Notes under the pieces: generated by a model | Seen by the model: the letters and a program-made list of their open reading frames with translations, nothing else | The model's database searches: none | What the model was told of the DNA's origin: nothing | From: Nitrospirota bacterium | GTDB taxonomy: Bacteria; Nitrospirota; Thermodesulfovibrionia; Thermodesulfovibrionales; UBA6898 | Direction of reading: 5' to 3' | Assembly (NCBI GenBank): GCA_016235245.1 | Contig: JACRLO010000007.1 | Location: 1-64,000 of the forward strand | Length of the DNA stretch: 64,000 nt | Shown here: positions 34,690-43,426 of the stretch, piece after piece | How the letters are laid out: the number at the start of each line of letters is the position of its first letter | Numbering within the stretch: the first letter of the stretch is position 1 | Made by a program: the position numbers and the translations under genes

Positions 34690-35519
34690 GTCCCGAGGAT
34701 TCTGAAATCCTCGACCAAAAATTAGGGCACCTCATTTCCAGATTGAAAGATGCACCGTCTGCGCTGCTCGCTTTTTCAGGAGGCGTTGACAGTTCCTTTC
34801 TGCTCAGGGCATTGAAGATCTCAGGCATCCCGTTTCTTGCAATAACCGGAAAATCGGAAACAGTCCCTGAAAAGGATCTGGAGCAGGCTCTCTCCTTTGC
34901 ACTGCAGGAAGGTGTTCAGCACCGGATAATCATGACCGGAGAGCTGCAGAACGAATCCTTTCTGAATAACCCGCCAGACCGCTGCTTCTACTGTAAGCAG
35001 GACCTCTTTCAAAGAATGAGACAGATTGCAGAAGAAGAACGCTATGCTGCTGTTTTCGATGGAAGTAATGCAGAGGACCTGAAGGATTTCAGGCCGGGAA
35101 GAAAAGCTGCTCAGCTGTATGGTGTGCAGAGCCCGCTTGCAGAGGCAGGACTTTCGAAAGACGAGATAAGGCTGCTTTCAAGAAAATTGGGGATCAATGT
35201 CTGGAACAGACCTTCTTCTCCCTGCCTCTCTTCGCGTTTCCCCTATGGGCAGCGGATAACCCTGCCCCTCCTTCGCCGGGTTGAGCAGGCAGAAGATTTC
35301 CTGAAATCAATTGGCCTCGAAATCGTACGCGTAAGAATCCATCATGATGTCGCCCGCATCGAACTGCCTGAGCATGAAATGGCCCTTTTACTCGATAACC
35401 GGCAGGCTGTGGCCATGAAGCTCAGGTCTTTTGGGTTTAACTATGTTTCCCTTGATCTTGAGGGCTTCCGAAGCGGAAGCCTGAACCGCGTTCTGCCGCA
35501 GTATACCGGGAAAGACTGA
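34686..35519 (+). CDS. larE: LarE-type ATP-dependent sacrificial sulfur transferase
   Basis: 277 residues from GTG 34686, overlapping rng by 4 nt. PP-loop SGGVDSSFLLRAL near residue 30. PSSPCLSSRFPYG near residue 177 carries the cysteine that serves as sulfur donor in characterised LarE. CFYCKQD near residue 100 adds two cysteines. Variants with three cysteines are reported to hold a [4Fe-4S] cluster that supplies sulfur catalytically; assignment here is inference. LarE builds the nickel-pincer cofactor of lactate racemase LarA and relatives; no larA, larB or larC is in this window. Confidence 0.9.
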   Translation: MSPEDSEILDQKLGHLISRLKDAPSALLAFSGGVDSSFLLRALKISGIPFLAITGKSETVPEKDLEQALSFALQEGVQHRIIMTGELQNESFLNNPPDRCFYCKQDLFQRMRQIAEEERYAAVFDGSNAEDLKDFRPGRKAAQLYGVQSPLAEAGLSKDEIRLLSRKLGINVWNRPSSPCLSSRFPYGQRITLPLLRRVEQAEDFLKSIGLEIVRVRIHHDVARIELPEHEMALLLDNRQAVAMKLRSFGFNYVSLDLEGFRSGSLNRVLPQYTGKD

Positions 35520-35574
35520 GGGAGTTCGCAGCAGCCCTGCTGTCCGGCCCCCAGGTAATTGTTTATAATATCCC

Positions 35575-36768
35575 ATGAGTAAAGAAGACTTTCCTGACCT
35601 TTCGCGATGCACCCTCTGCGGAAACTGCAAGGCCTCCTGTCCGACCTATGAAGACGGCCTGACAGAGGGCATGAGTGCGCGTGGACGACTCAAGCTGGTA
35701 AAGGGCCTTATGAGCGGAGAACTGGAACCATCGCATCTTCTGAGTGAGCGCCTGTACAGCTGTATCCTCTGCGGTGCATGTTCGAGCGTCTGCCCTCTTG
35801 GCATCAATATACCGGAATTGATCCATCACGGCCGGCTCCTGCTCAAAAAAGACGACAAACGAAGAAGAATCCTGCGATATCTGCTGAAAGTTTCGACAAC
35901 GTGGCCGGATCTGACGTTCAAGGTCATCTCCACAGTCCAGGACTTTATTATGCCTTTTCTCTCAAGACGGAAGATCATACCCTTCAGCCCCGAGATCCCT
36001 GCGCAACCTTTTCATGCCATAGAGCAGGTCCATAAAAAAAAAAAAAAAAAGGGCCGTGTAGCGATTTTCACCGGATGCAGTGTCAATTATCTTTTCCCCC
36101 ATCTCGGCGAATCTCTTATCAATGTCCTGCAATCTCTGGGGTATGAGGTGGTGCTGCCAAAAGACGAGGTATGCTGCGGTGCACCTCTTCGAGCGCTCGG
36201 CATGGAGCAGGAGGCTTCGGAGCTCGCGCGGAAAAATCACCGCGTCTTCAGCAGGCTCAAAGTAGATGCGATCCTGAGCCTCTGCCCAACCTGCACGTTG
36301 ACGCTGAAACATGAATATGTCTCTCTGATCGGCAAGGGCCTTGATAAAGCAACTGACATCTCTGTCTTTCTGCAGGACAAACTCGAGCGGGTTGAAGCTA
36401 TCGACCGAACCGTAACATATCATGATCCCTGCCATCTGCAGCACGGCCTCGGGGTAAGAAAAGAACCCCGTGATATCATTACCCGGGCCGGTCTCGGCCT
36501 TATTGAGCCCGCCGCTCAGGGCTGCTGCGGCTTTGGAGGGACGTTCTGTCTCTCTTACCGGAAGATGTCCGAAAACCTGCTTTACCGGCAGTCGGCAAAT
36601 ATTATGGCGACAAAGGCCGCAACTGTCGTCACGTCATGCCCGGGCTGCATGCTCCAGCTTGGCAGGACGATTACCGACCGGCCGGTTATTCATCTCATAG
36701 AGCTGATCGAAGAAGCATATTGTTTACGGATGCTGTACCAGGAACCGGTGCTGGCAAGGAAGTCATAG
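35575..36768 (+). CDS. GlcF-like Fe-S oxidoreductase subunit with two CCG domains
   Basis: 397 residues. Two N-terminal [4Fe-4S] motifs (CTLCGNCKASCP near residue 12 and CILCGACSSVCP near 63), then two cysteine-rich CCG domains (CSVNY ... EVCCGAPL and HDPCHL ... GCCGFGG). This fits a glycolate/lactate dehydrogenase iron-sulfur subunit. A 17-nt A run (36034-36050) encodes HKKKKKKG between domains and could cause slippage. Its FAD partner could be the GlcD-like gene at 43.4 kb. It starts 55 nt after larE. Confidence 0.87.
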   Translation: MSKEDFPDLSRCTLCGNCKASCPTYEDGLTEGMSARGRLKLVKGLMSGELEPSHLLSERLYSCILCGACSSVCPLGINIPELIHHGRLLLKKDDKRRRILRYLLKVSTTWPDLTFKVISTVQDFIMPFLSRRKIIPFSPEIPAQPFHAIEQVHKKKKKKGRVAIFTGCSVNYLFPHLGESLINVLQSLGYEVVLPKDEVCCGAPLRALGMEQEASELARKNHRVFSRLKVDAILSLCPTCTLTLKHEYVSLIGKGLDKATDISVFLQDKLERVEAIDRTVTYHDPCHLQHGLGVRKEPRDIITRAGLGLIEPAAQGCCGFGGTFCLSYRKMSENLLYRQSANIMATKAATVVTSCPGCMLQLGRTITDRPVIHLIELIEEAYCLRMLYQEPVLARKS

Positions 36769-36794
36769 ATTGAGTCAGGGTGAGGTGGAAACGA

Positions 36795-37904
36795 ATGAAT
36801 AATCGGGCTGACGATGCTCAGACAACTCCGAAGCTTATGCGCGAGATAAGGATCAATCCGGTCGTGCCGACTGAATCGGTGCTGGTGGCCACTGCCCGAA
36901 GCATGAGGCCAAAAAAAGATGAGCCCCCTGCACCGCATGACAGCCGCCCGCATGTCGATGCCTGTCCTTTCTGCACAGGCAATGAGGGGATGACGCCTCC
37001 GCCTGTTGCCCGGATCCCGGAAGATGGGCCTTGGCAGCTACGCATTGTCGAAAACAAGTATCCGATTCTCGGCGATGATCATGAAAACCCTGATTTTGGT
37101 TTTGGTCTGCAGCAGGCAATAGACGGCTACGGCAGACATGAGGTCGTTATCGATCATGCTTTCCACGGCATCCGGATCCATGAAATGGATGAAGACCATC
37201 TTGTGCTTCTCTTTTCGACATACCGCCAAAGGATGGAGCAGCTGTATCATTCTGATGACCGATTGCAGTATGTGCTTATATTTAAAAATTTCGGTCCGGC
37301 CGCAGGTGCGAGCATTGCGCATTCGCATAGCCAGATCATTGCGATGCCTGTTGTTCCTGACAACGTGCAGGCTGAAGTCACCCATAGCCGGAATTTTTAT
37401 CAGACATCCCACCGATGCATATTCTGCAGTCTCATTGATGAGGCACTAACGTTCGAGGCGACCATTTACGACAGGGAGTCAGGGCAGATACGGCGCAAAA
37501 TTAATCTGGGCCAGTTCGTGATCGACCGGAGTGAGAGATTTATTGCGATAAAACCCTTTGCCAGCCGGTATGAGTGGGAGGTGCATATCCTTCCGCTTCG
37601 GCATGGCGCAGACTTTATTGATATGGGGCCTGAGGATTGTGCTGATCTTGCCAGGCTGTTTAAAAAGACCATGGCCAGACTCAATGCAGTGCTGGGCGGC
37701 GTTCAGTATAACTTCTTCATCCATTCCCTGCCGCACGGCAAGGCATTTGCAGACAGCATCCCTTCGTTTCACTGGCATATCGAAATATGTCCGCGCACCA
37801 GTATCCCGACCGGGTTTGAACTGGGCTCAGGGCTCTTTGTCAATACCCTCTGCCCTGAAGATGCGGCCGAGCGGCTGCGAAATGTAGATCTGGGAAATAT
37901 ATAG
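36795..37904 (+). CDS. Galactose-1-phosphate uridylyltransferase family (GalT/HIT-type) protein
   Basis: About 369 residues from ATG 36795, chosen because GTGAGGTGG lies upstream (an ATG five codons earlier has none). Zinc or structural cysteines: CPFCTGNEG near residue 60 and CIFC near 212. Active-site HIT-like motif HSHSQIIAMP near 176, and a second HWHIEICPR near 330. It probably transfers a nucleotide between a sugar phosphate and UDP- or ADP-sugar. The substrate (galactose-1-P, glucose-1-P or other) is not decidable. The symbol galT is withheld for that reason. Confidence 0.82.
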   Translation: MNNRADDAQTTPKLMREIRINPVVPTESVLVATARSMRPKKDEPPAPHDSRPHVDACPFCTGNEGMTPPPVARIPEDGPWQLRIVENKYPILGDDHENPDFGFGLQQAIDGYGRHEVVIDHAFHGIRIHEMDEDHLVLLFSTYRQRMEQLYHSDDRLQYVLIFKNFGPAAGASIAHSHSQIIAMPVVPDNVQAEVTHSRNFYQTSHRCIFCSLIDEALTFEATIYDRESGQIRRKINLGQFVIDRSERFIAIKPFASRYEWEVHILPLRHGADFIDMGPEDCADLARLFKKTMARLNAVLGGVQYNFFIHSLPHGKAFADSIPSFHWHIEICPRTSIPTGFELGSGLFVNTLCPEDAAERLRNVDLGNI

Positions 37905-37909
37905 AGAGC

Positions 37910-38803
37910 TTACGGTTTGTTATCCTTTAGAATGCGTGCAATAAAGTCCTCTGCATATGAAGACAGCGTTTTCCCCTTTCTTGAAACCACGGCAAGATAG
38001 TCAGTCCCGAAATAGGCAGTCAGGGGCAGAAACCTGATTTTTCTGCCTTGAAGCGGGTTCAGGCCGCTCACAATACTGGCAAAGGATATTCCGATACCTG
38101 CCTCAACATAGCGGGAGCTCAGTTCAACATTTCCTGACTCCATAATTACCCGGTACTCGATGCCTTCCTTTTCGAAGAGTTGCTCAATGAATCTTCGGCT
38201 TTCGATGCTTCTGGGCGGCAGGATAAGGGGATGTCTGGCAATATCTGCAAGGGTTACTCCTTTAACTTTCAGCAGAGGATGCTTATCAGGAACTACCAGC
38301 ACGATATCCACCTGTCTCCATCTTTTTTTGTCCAGCCCCGTTGGCACCTGAGATTCCAGAGCAATGGCAATATCAATATCTCCTGTTTTTACCATCTCAA
38401 GCGCCTCAGTCTGGGTCCTGTCCAAAATGGTGAGCTCTACAAACGGATATGTTTGCAAAAATGACTTGAACTGTTCGGGGAAGAGGTGATAAAGCGTGGT
38501 AAAGGGGGCTGCCATTATCAGTTTGCCGCGAGGCAGTCCCCTGATTGCCGAGATATCGTCAGAGAGCCTGGAATGTTCGCCTATTACCGTTACGGCAAAT
38601 TTATAAACCCTCTCGCCGGCCGGCGTCAGGGTGAATTTCTTCCTGCTGATGCGGTTTATCAGCTGGCATTTGAACTCGTCCTCAAGCTTCCTGATCTGCT
38701 GACTCAGGGCTGATTGGGTTCTGAATGAGGCGTCAGCCGCCCGCGTGAAACTTCCCTGTTTCACCAATTGATAAAAGCCTATGATCTGCTGCCATTCCAT
38801 CAT
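37910..38803 (-). CDS. LysR-family transcriptional regulator
   Basis: About 297 residues from ATG 38803 (a TTG just before it is also possible). N-terminal helix-turn-helix GFYQLVKQGSFTRAADASFR, then SALSQQIRKLEDEF (residues ~9-45). C-terminal periplasmic-binding-type effector domain (GKLIMAAPFTTLYHLFPEQF, TGDIDIAIALES). It converges with the galT-family gene. It is divergent from the FlK-like thioesterase (start codons ~95 nt apart), so that gene is the likely target. The intergenic DNA is AT-rich with TATAAT on the minus strand. Confidence 0.9.
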   Translation of the reverse strand: MMEWQQIIGFYQLVKQGSFTRAADASFRTQSALSQQIRKLEDEFKCQLINRISRKKFTLTPAGERVYKFAVTVIGEHSRLSDDISAIRGLPRGKLIMAAPFTTLYHLFPEQFKSFLQTYPFVELTILDRTQTEALEMVKTGDIDIAIALESQVPTGLDKKRWRQVDIVLVVPDKHPLLKVKGVTLADIARHPLILPPRSIESRRFIEQLFEKEGIEYRVIMESGNVELSSRYVEAGIGISFASIVSGLNPLQGRKIRFLPLTAYFGTDYLAVVSRKGKTLSSYAEDFIARILKDNKP

Positions 38804-38898
38804 CAATATCGCTAATGATAATTATTATAACAATTAATTTTTCTTATTTACACTGAGTCGCCATAATGGTATCAAATCCGGGAAACGAGGTGACAGAA
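38804..38898. promoter_or_regulatory. Divergent control region, LysR gene / thioesterase gene
   Basis: A 95-bp AT-rich interval. On the minus strand TATAAT lies in AATTGTTATAATAATTATC, an imperfect dyad that could be the LysR binding site and the regulator's own -10. On the plus side GAGGTGA precedes the thioesterase ATG. Confidence 0.4.
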
Positions 38899-39318
38899 AT
38901 GCAGGAAACATTAAAAGAGGGACTTGTCTTTGAGTTTAGGTATGCGGTCCCTGATAACAAGACCGTGCCGGATCTCTATCCGGAATCAGAGGAGTTTCAG
39001 CTTATGCCAAAGGTCTTTGCTACAGGCTTTATGGTCGGGCTCTTCGAATGGGCCTGTATCAGGGCCATCAAACCGTATATGGACTATCCGCATGAGCAGA
39101 CAGTCGGGATCCATGTCAATTTCAGCCATATCGCAGCCACGCCTCCGGGGCTGCCAATTACGGTCAAGGGAAGATTGGATAAGGTTGAAGGCCGCAAGTT
39201 GTCCTTCAGCATCGAAGCCCATGATGGGACAGAAAAAATATCAGAGGGGACCCACGACAGGTTTATTATTGTTACCGAGAAATTCAACAGGAAGGTCCAG
39301 GAGAAAAAAGGGAAGTAA
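38899..39318 (+). CDS. FlK-like hotdog thioesterase (fluoroacetyl-CoA thioesterase family)
   Basis: About 139 residues from ATG 38899, with GAGGTGA 6 nt upstream (an upstream ATG at 38866 lacks one). Hotdog-fold pattern: KVFATGFMVGLFEWACIRAIKPYM near residue 35, TVGIHVNFSHIAATPPG near 65, and EGTHDRFIIV near the end. The family includes FlK, which hydrolyses fluoroacetyl-CoA, but most members have unknown acyl-CoA substrates. Divergent from a LysR regulator, suggesting inducible expression. Confidence 0.78.
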   Translation: MQETLKEGLVFEFRYAVPDNKTVPDLYPESEEFQLMPKVFATGFMVGLFEWACIRAIKPYMDYPHEQTVGIHVNFSHIAATPPGLPITVKGRLDKVEGRKLSFSIEAHDGTEKISEGTHDRFIIVTEKFNRKVQEKKGK

Positions 39319-39330
39319 CGAACAAGGTTC

Positions 39331-39428
39331 TGGCGGGAGCGTGTGGGAATCGAACCCACCCTGCCCGCTTTTGGCAGGCAACACTGGATTTGAAGTCCAG
39401 GAGGGACACCAGAACCCTATGCACTCCC
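39331..39428 (-). tRNA. selC: tRNA-Sec (selenocysteine), anticodon TCA
   Basis: A 98-nt minus-strand tRNA. The anticodon stem-loop CTGGACTTCAAATCCAG (anticodon TCA) is identical in form to the E. coli tRNA-Sec arm. The long variable arm has TGCCTGCC and GCGGGCAG. The acceptor starts GGGAGTGC, pairs with ACGCTCCC (one C-A mismatch at the eighth pair), and ends G-CCA. The T arm is GTGGG/CCCAC. UGA is therefore read as selenocysteine in this organism, given SelA/SelB/SelD elsewhere. Confidence 0.95.
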
Positions 39429-39437
39429 GTGCTTGAT

Positions 39438-39465
39438 ATTAAAGGATTTTTCACCAATTAAGCAA
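39438..39465 (-). promoter_or_regulatory. Promoter of tRNA-Sec
   Basis: On the minus strand TTGCTT (39465-39460), 16-nt spacer, TTTAAT (39443-39438), then 9 nt to the tRNA 5' end. Confidence 0.6.
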
Positions 39466-39490
39466 CCCTGTTTTTACCGGGCCAAATTGC

Positions 39491-39520
39491 TTGTCACTGA
39501 ATTTTCAGATAAGGTATACT
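39491..39520 (+). promoter_or_regulatory. Promoter of smc
   Basis: TTGTCA (39491-39496), 18-nt spacer, TATACT (39515-39520), 53 nt before the smc ATG. No ribosome site is obvious before smc. Confidence 0.5.
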
Positions 39521-39573
39521 AACAGGCCTAAAGACAGTAGTTTGCATTCATCTCTATTAACTAATACAAAAAC

Positions 39574-42500
39574 ATGCGCGTCGAAAAAATCGAACTCATA
39601 GGCTTCAAATCCTTTGCGGACAAAACCGTGTTCAGCCTGCACCCGGGCATAACCTGTATTGTCGGCCCCAATGGCTGCGGCAAGAGCAACATTGTCGACG
39701 CCTTTCGTTGGGTACTGGGCGAACAGAGCGCAAAAAGCCTCAGGGGCGAGAAGATGGAAGAGGTCATCTTCAACGGTTCTTCTTCAAAAAAGCAGAAGGG
39801 TATGTCAGAGGTGACGCTGATTGTGTCCGGCCTCAGCGCAGCGACTCCTTCAGGCAACGGAGATAATGGACAGTCGTCTTCTGATCTGGTCTCCGTCTCC
39901 CGCAGACTCTACCGCTCAGGTGAGAGCGAATACCTGATCAACAAGCAGCCCTGCAGGTTGAAAGACCTCAAGGATGTCTTCCTCGACACCGGCCTTGACT
40001 TCAGGAGTTACTCCATTTTGGAACAGGGAAGGATCAACGCAATCCTGAACTCCAAGCCGCTTGAAAGAAGGTTCATCATCGAGGAAGTTGCCGGGGTCAT
40101 GAAATACAAGGTGAGGAAGGCAGAGGCGCTTTCGAAGCTCGAATCCTCCCGCCTGAATCTTGCCAGGATCAGCGACATCATCACAGAGGTGAAGAAGCAG
40201 ATCAATATCCTCGACCGGCTTGCAAAAAAGGCTGAGAGGTACAAGAAACTCAGGGCAGAACTCAATGCGATCGAACTGAAGATCGCCCGCAGAGAATACC
40301 AGCAGATAACCGACTCCCTGTTTGCAATAAACGAGGAATACGGCACGCTTAAAGAGAAGGAAGCAGTTCTGGGTGCCGGTATAACAGAGATAGAGAACAG
40401 GACACAGACAAGGCGGATCAACCTTGTCGAAAAAGAGAAGGCCCTTGACCTTGTCCAGCAGGACTTTCAGACAGTTCAGAAAGATATTGCAGAGATCACC
40501 CGGCTCATCTCGGTGAGCGGGCAGGACATTATCAATTATGAGGAGTTCCATACAAAGTTTCTCCAGCAGGCAGAAGAGATTGTACAGAGGATAGCAGGAT
40601 TGACCGCCCGGTACAGTGAGCTTGAGGCCAACGGTTCACGGATCTCTGAGGAGATCGAGGCTGCCACGGCAATGCTCAGGGAAAAGACCGACGCCTTCAA
40701 AACGATAGAACAGGAACTCTCTGAAAAAGAAGAAGCAATAGAGGAAAAGAGACGCCAGATTTTCGCTATAGCAGAGAAGATCAGCAGGACCAGAAACGAG
40801 AAAGCCCGGCATCAGATCTCTTTTGATTCTCTTGAAAAGAAAGAGACTCTGGCGATCACTGACTCGGAAGAGTCCCGCAAGGTGCTTGCCGAGGTGGAAT
40901 CGGCGATCGCTGCGGCAGAAGCAGAGATCCTCGGCAGAAACAACGAGGCAATGCTGCTGAAAGAAAAGAGAGAAATTGTCGGTCAGGAACTCTCCTCGCA
41001 GAAGGCAAAGCTCGAGAACTTCACCAGAACGCTTGGCGAAGCACGGGAAGAGTTTGCCTCTTTCTCCTCGAGGCTGGATTCGCTCAAGGAGATCGTGCTC
41101 GATAAACCGACGAGAGAACTGCTTGCCTTAAGCGGCAATGTGCGGCTCCTCGCTTCTGTCTCTGATGTCTTCGAGGTCCAGGCCGAATATGAGAAGGCAA
41201 TCGAAAGCGCCCTGTCTGAAAAGGCCGATTCATTCGTTGTTGAGGCCTCTGAAGACATTGAACATGCGATCGATGACCTGAAGGGAAAATCTCTTGACAA
41301 GGCATCCTTTATCACTGTGGCGCCGCCGCCTTTTACCCTGCCGTCACAGATCCCATCCGGCATTGTCGGCAAGGCGCTGGACTTTGTCCGCATTAAGGAG
41401 GGTTACGCCAAAGTCGCCGAAAACCTGCTCGGCAACATTATGGTCATGCGCGATGTGAAGGCTGCGCTTGAGCTCCGGCAGAGCACTGACCAATTCCTCC
41501 TGGTGACGATCTCCGGCGAGGTGATAGAACCCTCAGGTGCGGTTATCGTCGGGGGAGAAAGAGGCATCTTCCGCAGAAAACGCGAGATCCGGGAATTGGA
41601 ACAGCTGATAGAAGAAAAGAGAGCTGCCATCGAGGCGATGAACCATGAGATGCGGCTTGTCCAGGAGTCTATACAACAGAAAGAAGAAGAGATAAAATCT
41701 GTTGAGAACGCCCTTCATCGCTTTGAAAAAGAGCTCTCGCTTGCGCGCATGACGGTTGAGACCTATTTTACCGATAAAGAGCGGATCGGCAAAAAGCTTT
41801 CCTATCTTACGATTGAATTAGAGCAGATCATCCGAGAAAAGGAATCCCTGAAGGGGCTCATGGCCCGTGCCGAGGAAGAGGCTGCGGCCCAGGAAGCAGA
41901 GAAGGCCGGCATGGAGCAGCAGATGCAGGGGCTTCAGGAAGGCATATCGCAGAAGAAAGAGGAAATAGAGCTGTTCAGGGCAGAGGTCACGGAACTGCGG
42001 ATGCAGACCGCAACAAACCGTGAAAAGCTTGAAGCTGTCAGAAACGAGATGGAGTCATCCATCAGGACCCGGGAAGAACTCGGCAGAAAAAAAGACGAGG
42101 TCGGAAACGAGATCGAGTCAAATCAGACGAGGATATCCCAGAGAAGGGCCGAGATCAGGGATCATGAGGAACGACTGAAGACACGGGTCACTGAAGCAGA
42201 CGGCCTTAGCCGGGAGATCGCCGGGCGGAAAGAGGAGATTGCCCTTGAAAATGAAGAGCTCTTTGCTGTTGACCAGGAACTCAAATCTCTGAGGCAGAAT
42301 GCTTCCGCAACCACGGCCAGAATTGCTGAACTGGATGTTGCCCGTGCAGAGCACAAAATGCGCATAGAGAACATTGCCAAAAATATTATGACGAATTATG
42401 AGGCAGAGATCAGCCAGATCGAACTCATGGACGTGACCCCGGAAGAAGAGGAGAAGGCTGTTGAACTGAGCAGCAAGATCCAGGAGATCGGGCCGGTGAA

Positions 42501-43086
42501 TCTGGGGACCCTTGATGAGTATGAGGAGCTTCGCACGCGCTATGAGTTCATGACAAAACAGCAGGACGACCTGAACAAATCCATTGCCGAGCTTGAAGAG
42601 GCAATAACAAAAATTAACGGCACCACGCGGAAGAAGCTGAGAGAAGCTTTTGATGCGCTCAGAACAAAATTCGCCGAAGTCTTTACAACGCTTTTCGGCG
42701 GCGGACGGGCAGAGCTTGTTCTTACGGATGAGAGCAATATCCTCGAGACCGGTATTGACATCATAGCCCAGCCTCCGGGAAAGAAAGTGCAGAACATTCA
42801 CCTTCTTTCAGGCGGGGAACAGGCCCTCACTGCACTGTCGCTGCAGTTCGCAAGCTTCCTTATCAAGCCAACGCCTCTTTGCATACTGGACGAAGCAGAC
42901 GCGCCTCTTGATGAGTCGAACACCGAGCGGTATGCAAAGATGCTTCAGGGCCTTTCATCGGGAACACAGTTCATTGTTGTTACGCACAACCGGACCACCA
43001 TGAGTGTTGCCCAGCATCTTTATGGTATAACCATGGAGGAAGCAGGAGTTTCAAAGGTAATCTCAATGCAATTTGCCGAGGTCTGA
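39574..43086 (+). CDS. smc: Chromosome partition protein SMC
   Basis: 1170 residues. Walker A GPNGCGKSNIVDAFRWVLGE near residue 32, long coiled coils on each side of a hinge (around residues 500-640, with GEVIEPSGAVIVGG near 655). Signature LLSGGEQALTALSLQF near 1075 and Walker B CILDEADAPLDESN near 1105. It compacts and separates chromosomes with ScpA/ScpB. A PilZ gene follows by 1 nt. Length is normal; a Ser/Gly-rich loop near residue 95 is a small difference. Confidence 0.96.
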   Translation: MRVEKIELIGFKSFADKTVFSLHPGITCIVGPNGCGKSNIVDAFRWVLGEQSAKSLRGEKMEEVIFNGSSSKKQKGMSEVTLIVSGLSAATPSGNGDNGQSSSDLVSVSRRLYRSGESEYLINKQPCRLKDLKDVFLDTGLDFRSYSILEQGRINAILNSKPLERRFIIEEVAGVMKYKVRKAEALSKLESSRLNLARISDIITEVKKQINILDRLAKKAERYKKLRAELNAIELKIARREYQQITDSLFAINEEYGTLKEKEAVLGAGITEIENRTQTRRINLVEKEKALDLVQQDFQTVQKDIAEITRLISVSGQDIINYEEFHTKFLQQAEEIVQRIAGLTARYSELEANGSRISEEIEAATAMLREKTDAFKTIEQELSEKEEAIEEKRRQIFAIAEKISRTRNEKARHQISFDSLEKKETLAITDSEESRKVLAEVESAIAAAEAEILGRNNEAMLLKEKREIVGQELSSQKAKLENFTRTLGEAREEFASFSSRLDSLKEIVLDKPTRELLALSGNVRLLASVSDVFEVQAEYEKAIESALSEKADSFVVEASEDIEHAIDDLKGKSLDKASFITVAPPPFTLPSQIPSGIVGKALDFVRIKEGYAKVAENLLGNIMVMRDVKAALELRQSTDQFLLVTISGEVIEPSGAVIVGGERGIFRRKREIRELEQLIEEKRAAIEAMNHEMRLVQESIQQKEEEIKSVENALHRFEKELSLARMTVETYFTDKERIGKKLSYLTIELEQIIREKESLKGLMARAEEEAAAQEAEKAGMEQQMQGLQEGISQKKEEIELFRAEVTELRMQTATNREKLEAVRNEMESSIRTREELGRKKDEVGNEIESNQTRISQRRAEIRDHEERLKTRVTEADGLSREIAGRKEEIALENEELFAVDQELKSLRQNASATTARIAELDVARAEHKMRIENIAKNIMTNYEAEISQIELMDVTPEEEEKAVELSSKIQEIGPVNLGTLDEYEELRTRYEFMTKQQDDLNKSIAELEEAITKINGTTRKKLREAFDALRTKFAEVFTTLFGGGRAELVLTDESNILETGIDIIAQPPGKKVQNIHLLSGGEQALTALSLQFASFLIKPTPLCILDEADAPLDESNTERYAKMLQGLSSGTQFIVVTHNRTTMSVAQHLYGITMEEAGVSKVISMQFAEV

Positions 43087-43087
43087 A

Positions 43088-43426
43088 ATGGATAATAGAA
43101 GTGCGCTCCGCGTCGAGGTTAACGGGCAGATCTGCGGAAAGATGATCCTCGTGGAGAGCCTCGAAATTCTGGACATCAGCATGACCGGGATCAGGTTCAA
43201 TTGTATGAGGCGGGTGGACATGAACAGTCCGCACAGGATCAAGATAGAAAAGAACGACGTGTCCGTAAATCTCAGGGGAACCATTGTGAGGGCAGCCTTT
43301 AAAGGGCTGCAGCAGACAGAAGAAAAGAGCCTGCCGGTTTACGAAGTTGCAATGCACTTCGACCAGTTGACCGACCTCGACAAGAAAGGCCTCGAACAGC
43401 TTATCAGTATTCTCTGCCATGAATGA
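43088..43426 (+). CDS. PilZ-domain protein (c-di-GMP receptor)
   Basis: About 112 residues from ATG 43088 (GAGGT upstream). The first residues are MDNRSALRVEV, giving the RxxxR motif, and ILDISMTGIRF near residue 35 gives the D/NxSxxG motif; both bind c-di-GMP. No other domain. It probably relays c-di-GMP made by cyclases such as the two at 51.6-54.1 kb. It overlaps the GlcD-like gene by 8 nt. Confidence 0.87.
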   Translation: MDNRSALRVEVNGQICGKMILVESLEILDISMTGIRFNCMRRVDMNSPHRIKIEKNDVSVNLRGTIVRAAFKGLQQTEEKSLPVYEVAMHFDQLTDLDKKGLEQLISILCHE

